Positions 58,441-64,000 of a stretch of 64,000 bases of DNA are shown piece by piece (the first letter of the stretch is position 1; the number at the start of each line of letters is the position of its first letter). The position numbers were made by a program, and so were the translations under genes. This DNA comes from Welwitschia mirabilis (taxonomy: Eukaryota; Gnetophyta; Gnetopsida; Welwitschiales), in the NCBI GenBank assembly GCA_051453625.1, contig JBOZIK010000001.1:47361463-47425462 (forward strand), in the 5' to 3' direction. Below the pieces are notes generated by a model that was not told the DNA's origin, ran no database searches, and saw only the letters and a list, made by a program, of their open reading frames with translations.

Positions 58441-59215
58441 GAGAATAACCTTTCAAGTGTCAATCCTAATCAATTATGAATAACTTAGTTAAAGCCAAGC
58501 ATATAAGGAGGAAAATTAAGAAAGAATCATTAGTTTATATGCTTTATCTAAAATCATCTAACATAAAAGAAGAAAAAACTTCAATGGGGAGTATATGGAT
58601 AATCCAAGGTTATCTTAATGTATTTATAACAGAATTACTAGGAATATCACTTATTCAAGAAGTTGAGTTTACTATTGATTTAATTTCAAAAGATCAACAT
58701 ATTTTTAAGGCACCATATAGAATGTCTCCTATAAAAATGAAAGAATTAAAAATTTAGCTTGAAGAACTTCTATAAAAATATTTTATTTGTCTTAGTCTAT
58801 CATCATAGAGTGCACTAGTATTGTTTGTAAAGAAAAACAATGAAATATGTAGGTTATGCATTGATTACAAATAGTTACATAAAGTTACAATTAAGAACAA
58901 GTATCCATTACTAAGAATAGATGACCTCTTTAACCAAATCAAGTTCGAATCAAGAAAGAAGATATTCATAAAACAGTGTTCAAAGCTCATTATAGGAATT
59001 ATGAGTTTACTATCATTCCTTTTAATTTAACTAATGCTCCTGTAGTATTCATGAGCCTTATAAATCACATCTTCCAAGCATATCTTGATTCTTTTGTAAT
59101 TATGTTTATTGATGACATCTTTATTTATTTTAAGTCTTATGTGAAACTTGATAAACACTTGAAAATAGTCTTGAACACTATAAAAAATTATTAACTATAT
59201 GCNNNNNNNNNNNNN
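58441..59215 (+). pseudogene. G2 reverse transcriptase
   Basis: A 93-codon frame (58476-58757) leads into RT: VEFTIDLIS, KAPYRMSPIKMKELK, then IRPS-like and VLFVKKNNEICRLCIDYK, VTIKNKYPLLRIDDLFNQI. Downstream HYRNYEFTIIPFNLTNAPVV matches YGHYEF-VMPFGLTNAP, and MFIDDIFIY (about 59101-59127) is the catalytic box with both aspartates kept. Stops and one frameshift lie between blocks, and a 13-base gap ends the domain. Confidence 0.92.
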
Positions 59216-59850
59216 TGTTCTTTTTGGATGATATCTATTTAGTTCCTAGGTGATATAGTATATAGGAAAAGTATTTCAGTCAATCTAGATAAAGTTAAAG
59301 AAATTATGGAATGACCAATATTTATAGTTATTACTATAGTTAGAAGCTTCATTAGTCTTGGTAGGTACTATCATCGATTCATCTTCAACTTCTCTAAGAT
59401 AGATTCTCCTTTAACAATTCTTTTAAAGAAAAATAAAGACTTTTAATGGATAGAAAAATGTCAGTAATCCTTTGAACATCTTAAAGAGTGTTTAACTAAC
59501 GCTGCAATTTAAGTAATGCAAGATGATTTTAAGATTTTTTTAGTCTATACTAATGCATCAGGAAAAGGTCTTAAATCTATTGTTAAACAAAATGAGAGAA
59601 ACTACATTGTTCATGATCTTGAATTAGTTGTAGTGATATTTGCCTTAATGTTATGAAAGCACTATCTTTATGGTGTTAAATTTCAAGTTTGGACTTATCA
59701 TAAGAGTTTAAAATACATTTTTACCTAACTAAGCTTAAACCTTAGAAAAATAAAATGAATGAAATTTTTATATCACTTTGATCTTAAATTTTATACCATG
59801 AGGGCAAAGGAAATAAAGTTGCAAATGCTCTTAGTAGACATGGTTATCTT
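59216..59850 (+). pseudogene. G2 RNase H
   Basis: The connection segment (FISLGRYYHRFI near 59350) is followed by FKIFLVYTNASGKGL, the equivalent of the VY-DAS--GLG strand with one aspartate replaced by asparagine. Then come NYIVHDLELVVVIFALM (NYPTHDLELAAVVFALK in the family) and HYLYGVKFQVWTYHKSL, the (F)-V-TDHKSL strand with the aspartate lost, ending in KEIKLQMLLVD, the N--ADALSR position after a shift. Confidence 0.9.
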
Positions 59851-60059
59851 AAAATAGTTATGAAAATTCAAAATCAGATACTTAATATCATTACAAAGGG
59901 TTAAAACAAAGATGAAAATGGTCAAAAGTTAAAGGATCAATTAGAAAAATCAAAAAGATTCAAGAGACTTTAGTATTGGTCCAAAAGGTATTATTCAATG
60001 CAAGGAAAGATTCTTAGTTCTTAATGTAGATGAAATCAAATTAAAGCTGATGTTTGAAT

Positions 60060-60900
60060 TTTATAATCCTCCAATATCAGGTCATCCTAGAGAAATAAAA
60101 ATGTATTAAAACATGAAGCAAAAATTTTGGTGACTAGAGATGAAAAATAATACAGTAGATCCGTATCAAAGTGTTCAAACTATCAGTAAGTTAATGTAGA
60201 ACATAGGAATCCAACAGTACTACTCTATCATCATAATGTTCCAGAATATAAATTAGATGTGATTTGTATGGATTTTATATTAGGACTTCCAAGAACTCCA
60301 AGAGGTAATGAGTTAATCATGGTTATAATTGATAGAGAAACGAAGTCAGCACACTTCATTCCAGTAAAGTCTACTTATAGTGCTAAGGATATAACTAAAA
60401 TATACATCCATAATGTTATTCATTTACATGGTGTACCCTTAGTAATTATTTCTGATAGAGATTCAAAATTTAATTTTAAGTTTTAGTAAGAACTATGATT
60501 GGGTTTACGAACTAAGCTAAATATAAGAATGGCATTTCATCCTCAAACAAATGGTCAAGCAGCAAGAGTCAATCAAATCCTAGAGAATATTCTTAAAGCA
60601 TGTGTTCTTGATAAGCTTAAGAGTTGGGAAGAATACCCACCATTAGTAGAATTTACATATAATAATAGTTATCAACGTTCTATTCAAATGGATCCATTTG
60701 AAGCTTTATATGATAGGAAATGCAGAGCACCCACTACATGGACAAAACCTAAGAAAAGATTGATGATAAGACTAGAAATGTTACAAGAAGAGGAAAATAA
60801 GACAAGAACCACTAAGAATAGATTAAAGGAAGCAACAAATAGGCAAAATATGTATGCAGATTATTAAAGAAGAGACCTTAAATTCCAAGTAGGTAATCAT
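60060..60900 (+). pseudogene. G2 integrase
   Basis: Zinc-domain remnants precede the core. MICMDFILGLPRTPRG (60259 on) holds the first catalytic aspartate, followed by MVIIDRETKSAHFIPV. VIISDRDSKF (60450-60480) holds the second, and MAFHPQTNGQAARVNQILE the region of the catalytic glutamate, here apparently RVNQ where ER-N is usual. The frame continues through WEEYPPLVEFTYNNSY and PFEALYDRKCRAP, both family hallmarks. Only one stop interrupts 60259-60867, making this the best-preserved gene of G2. Confidence 0.93.
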
Positions 60901-61310
60901 GTCTTCCTTAAGGTGTCACTAATGAAAGCAGTTATGTGAGGAGTTAAGAGATCAAAATTAGCTCCCATATTTATTGAACCATTTCAGATATTGAAACGTG
61001 TTAGACCTATTACATATAAACTTGTTCTACCTCCCTAATTGTTGCACGTGCATAATCTTTTTCATGTGAATATGCTAAGAAAATATTTTGCAGATCCTTT
61101 TCATGTGTTAAATTGGTCTCATATTTAGGTGAAACCCAATTGTTCTATACAGGAGGTAGAAGTAATGTTGAACCAGTGAACTATTATCTTATGAAATAAG
61201 AAAATATATTAAATAAAGATAAAATGAAATAATCATAGTCCTAATGAAGATACTTGGAAGTTAGAAGGATCAATGAAAATCAGTACCCAAGTCTTTTTTA
61301 ATCTCATAAT
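60901..61310 (+). pseudogene. G2 integrase C-terminus with chromodomain-like tail
   Basis: VFLKVSLMKAV, then KLAPIFIEPFQILKRV and HNLFHVNMLRKYFADPFHV match the C-terminal integrase region of plant chromoviruses. From about 61135 the words SIQEVEVML and NNHSPNEDTWKLEGSM follow the chromodomain pattern E-P--IL------LR-K-I--VKV-W--HS-EE-TWE. Chromodomains direct insertion to heterochromatin in this group. Several stops make it inactive. Confidence 0.75.
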
Positions 61311-61368
61311 ATATAATCTTAGACTCTTAAATCATTATGTACTTTAATTCCCATGAGTGAATCCTTTT

Positions 61369-61381
61369 AAGTGGAGGAGTA
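61369..61381 (+). promoter_or_regulatory. G2 polypurine tract
   Basis: aagtggaggagta immediately before the LTR start tgttataatcc. This is a typical plant gypsy polypurine tract. Confidence 0.8.
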
Positions 61382-61892
61382 TGTTATAATCCACATTTTG
61401 TAATCTTTAATTAGTAATCATAATGACATGATTATAAGAGTCTCTAAAAATTGTAAGACATTTTGATATTAATTTTTATAAAAATCCTTTTTTTTTTAAG
61501 TGAGAAGCAATAAGTAACCTTATAATTGATAATACGTTATGTTTTTTTATTCCAAACATATATTTTGATTTACAGATACTCATAAGGTCACTTAATTAAG
61601 TAATCTTAGTTTTGGATAATTTTATTATTTTAAATAATAATGATAATTATAAGAATTTTAATACTAAAATAATCCTATTTATGATTAGAAAGTCATTTAC
61701 ATGGTTAAATGGTTAAACCGAAAAAATCACATGAAGGTGTAAAATAATAATCAAATGTTTACAAAAATGGCATGTGACATATTTATTTTAATCATTTATC
61801 TATGTGTCTCATTCAAATTTGAAAAGAAAGTAAAATTACTTGGTAAAATTGAAATAATAATAAGTAAGTAAAAAGTAAGAGTACTATGTTCA

Positions 61893-62060
61893 ATTATGAC
61901 ATTTTCTTAAATTCAATTATGACATTTTCTTACATTCCGTTACGACATTTTTCTTTTAACATTTTCTTAAATTCAATTATGACATTTTCTTACATTCCAT
62001 TATGACATTTTCTTATATTCCATTATGACATTTTTTTACATTAAATTATGGCATTCATTT
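61893..62060 (+). repeat. Tandem array of 22-24-base units
   Basis: About seven units of attatgacattttcttacat type follow one another, with small length changes and a few substitutions. The lines attatgacattttcttaaattc and attatgacattttcttacattcc appear more than once exactly. Confidence 0.88.
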
Positions 62061-62429
62061 CTCATGATTTGTGTTGTTAATGTAATGGATCATGAAGAGT
62101 GTAAACATGTAAATAAGGACATGCACTTGTCCATAAACCAAAAAGGATGAATGAATAGAATCTATCCTACCATGACATTTATCCTTATTGATATGTGTAG
62201 AAGTACTTTATGCATAAAATATTATTTTTGTGCGTTTATTATTCCAATACATTTTAAAAATGTTTTAGATTAAATATGAGCCTATAAAGGATTAAAAAGG
62301 AACTAACATGATGAAATGATGCTAGTTTGTTTTTAATCTTATTAATTAAAGCAAAAAAATTACTCATCCAAATTAGATGCATGAGTCATAACTAAGATTC
62401 TTTATGTCATTTATACATCACTTTCACTT

Positions 62430-62590
62430 CTTACACAAGCTTGTACAATTTCTCATTGATCAATCTTATCAATATCAGTTATATACAGGCTCATCTAACT
62501 TATCATTAATTAATCTTGTCATTATCATTCACATGTCCATATCACTTTTATATAAAATCCATCCAACTTATCATTGATTAATCTTATCCG
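62430..62590 (+). repeat. Three imperfect units of about 65 bases
   Basis: Shared core cttatcattgattaatctta (with variants) occurs near 62450, 62498 and 62565, each preceded by a tcatctaac- or catccaac-like word in the last two copies. Confidence 0.7.
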
Positions 62591-62676
62591 ATAAAAGAGA
62601 TTTCTTTACCTTAGGGTTGAAATGATGTGGATGGTCTTTATCCAATTATATCAAGGACATTTAGTATATAATTCAT

Positions 62677-62686
62677 TTATAAATAA
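62677..62686 (+). promoter_or_regulatory. TATA-like element in the G2 LTR
   Basis: tttataaata in an AT-rich context, followed by a C/T-rich stretch (attcctcttccttcatctc) as is common at plant transcription starts. Confidence 0.45.
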
Positions 62687-62954
62687 ATTCCTCTTCCTTC
62701 ATCTCAAACGAGTATTATTCAAGAAAGTTTTTACCACTAAAATTTCTTCTTAATCTTTCATCCTCTTGTGTGTGGAGCTAGAGGTTGGAGCTTGGAAGCT
62801 TGCAACTAGGATCTTAGACCTTGGGACTTCATCAATCCTATTTAAGGATCATCAATCTCTTTTCCTTCAAGTAAGTTCTTCTTTCATAAAGAATCTTAAC
62901 TCCATTTCTTGCATTAGGCCTATGCACATGATTATAGTATTAGCATAATATTGT

Positions 62955-63118
62955 TTTTCCCCCTCCCATTGGATGATACTAAGATAAAGGAGAGATTTGA
63001 GGGTTCTATTTACATGCTTAGTTAATGGGGATATCGATGGATAATTTTTCATCCTATTGGCGTAGACTAAGATAAGGAAGAGAGTTAAGGAACCTCTTAA
63101 CATGCTTAGTTTCTATGT
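62955..63118 (+). repeat. Two-copy repeat of about 95 bases
   Basis: cccattggatgatactaag ... aacatgcttagt-type sequence occurs at 62955-63026 and again at 63053-63113 (ctattggcgtagactaag ... cttaacatgcttagtt). Copies are diverged by about a fifth by eye. Confidence 0.65.
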
Positions 63119-63350
63119 GTCTAATGAATATTTTGGCCAAGTAACTAGGGGTTTCACTATGATTTCGGGTATCCATGTTGTGTCATATTGTATTATTGTT
63201 AAAATGAATTTTACATCAAAAATTTGCATTATATCCTTATCATAATGAATAAATCTGATCCTCAAGAATCTATTCAGGCTAGGCATTCCTTCTTAGAAAA
63301 TCCTAAGGCTCATGGTATTGATGCATTGTTTATTATAGTACATTAAGTTT

Positions 63351-64000
63351 ATATTACTTATAATTGTGTTTTATATATTTAGAATACAAATTTTTATTAT
63401 GAATCCATACTTAATTTAATTAATTTTTATTTTATAAATTAGTATGATCTCTCTTATTCTTAGTTTAGTTAAATTTTACTCCTTTTTCCCCAAACATGAA
63501 GCACAACTTAAGAAATTCATAACTCATTTGGTGAAATTTTATGAACATTTTTTTTAAAGGTCTGTAATCATGTTAGGAAGTTAAAAGTTCTAAAACAATA
63601 ATTTTTCTAATAGTGAAATAATTTTAAATTTTATTTTATGAAAATAACTCAAAAAATATAAGTTAAAAAAAGTTTTTTTTGAAATTTATTGAATTATATA
63701 GGTAAAAATGGAGCATTCCAAGTTGTATAGAATCCAACAAGATTCCCACAAGGTATTTATTCATTAAAAAACTCCAAGTAAATTAAAACTTATGGTCATT
63801 TTTAGTAAAGGGTATTAGTTTAGAAATTTCAAAACTTAGGTAGTTTTTATAGATAAGAGTTGAACCTATAAAATACATCTATACTAAATTAAATTTATTA
63901 AAATTAGTTCTTAGGGATACTATAATGAGTCTAGTTTAGGAAAAGTAAGTATAATTTATTTTTTCATTTTTAAATAATTAATAAGGATTTTTTAGTTTCG
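63351..64000. other. AT-rich DNA, no gene seen
   Basis: Either the rest of the G2 LTR or the flanking DNA. No coding frame or repeat is recognisable. Confidence 0.4.

Larger units (their letters stand above)
61382..63350 (+). repeat. G2 3' LTR (3' end not fixed)
   Basis: Starts tgttataatcc after the polypurine tract. Contains a 22-24-base tandem array (61893-62060), a 65-base tandem array (62430-62590), a TATA-like element tttataaata (62677-62686) and a 95-base duplication (62955-63118). As no 5' copy exists in the window the end is only estimated. Confidence 0.65.
56952..64000 (+). mobile_element. G2: Ty3/gypsy chromovirus, 5' LTR missing
   Basis: Gag, protease, RT, RNase H, integrase and a chromodomain-like tail follow in order, then a polypurine tract (61369-61381) and an LTR beginning tgttataatcc at 61382. 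Domain order and the integrase tail identify a plant chromovirus, probably of the Tekay/Del type. No copy of the LTR is found upstream, so the 5' end is lost or replaced. Gaps at 57215-57283 and 59203-59215. The 3' boundary may lie near or beyond the window end. Confidence 0.88.

Noticed and set aside
1-64000. CRISPR array, bacterial operon or prophage
   Set aside because: No evenly spaced identical repeats with unique spacers, no ribosome binding sites or compact genes; everything recognisable is plant retroelement.

Overview
The window is a stretch of strongly AT-rich plant nuclear DNA, almost certainly from a flowering plant, made up of old, mutually nested LTR retrotransposons. I found no intact host gene, no rRNA gene, no complete tRNA gene and no CRISPR array. 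The plant origin rests on Ty1/copia elements with tRNA-Met-type primer-binding sites, Ty3/gypsy elements with the tRNA-Asp-type site used by plant Athila/Tat elements, and a chromovirus. Species cannot be told from the sequence. Reading frames are broken mainly by TAA/TAG where CAA/CAG is expected, as in long-silenced, cytosine-methylated heterochromatin. Six runs of N mark assembly gaps.

Layout. 1-9250: AT-rich DNA with a degenerate repeat array (640-2360) and a decayed coding region of unknown type (3997-6480). 9251-20230: a minus-strand copia element whose integrase gene is split by a plus-strand LTR element, L1 (11899-18115), with 2.2-kb LTRs. 20231-22405: unassigned DNA with two tRNA-like segments. 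22406-28230: element E1 (minus), gypsy-type LTR ends and primer site but no reverse transcriptase. 28231-31110: fragments of other gypsy elements in both orientations. 31111-43886: G1 (plus), a nearly complete Athila-like gypsy element with 1106-bp LTRs, gag-pol and an extra ORF after pol. 43887-45229 and 53434-53675: the split gag of a second minus-strand copia element, interrupted by E2 (45230-53433, plus). 53676-56950: LTR-like and unassigned DNA. 56952 to the window end: G2 (plus), a chromovirus with gag, protease, RT, RNase H, integrase, a chromodomain-like tail and a 3' LTR, but no recognisable 5' LTR.

The most interesting observation is that E1 and E2, in opposite orientations about 20 kb apart, belong to one family: related LTRs, the same tRNA-Asp-type primer site, a shared non-coding block and a shared, otherwise unrecognised ORF of about 400-500 codons, with no sign of RT, RNase H or integrase. 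E2 also carries a second ORF resembling the post-pol ORF of G1-like elements. They look like a non-autonomous family that depends on Athila-like elements for mobilisation. That dependence is inference; the shared structure is read directly from the sequence.
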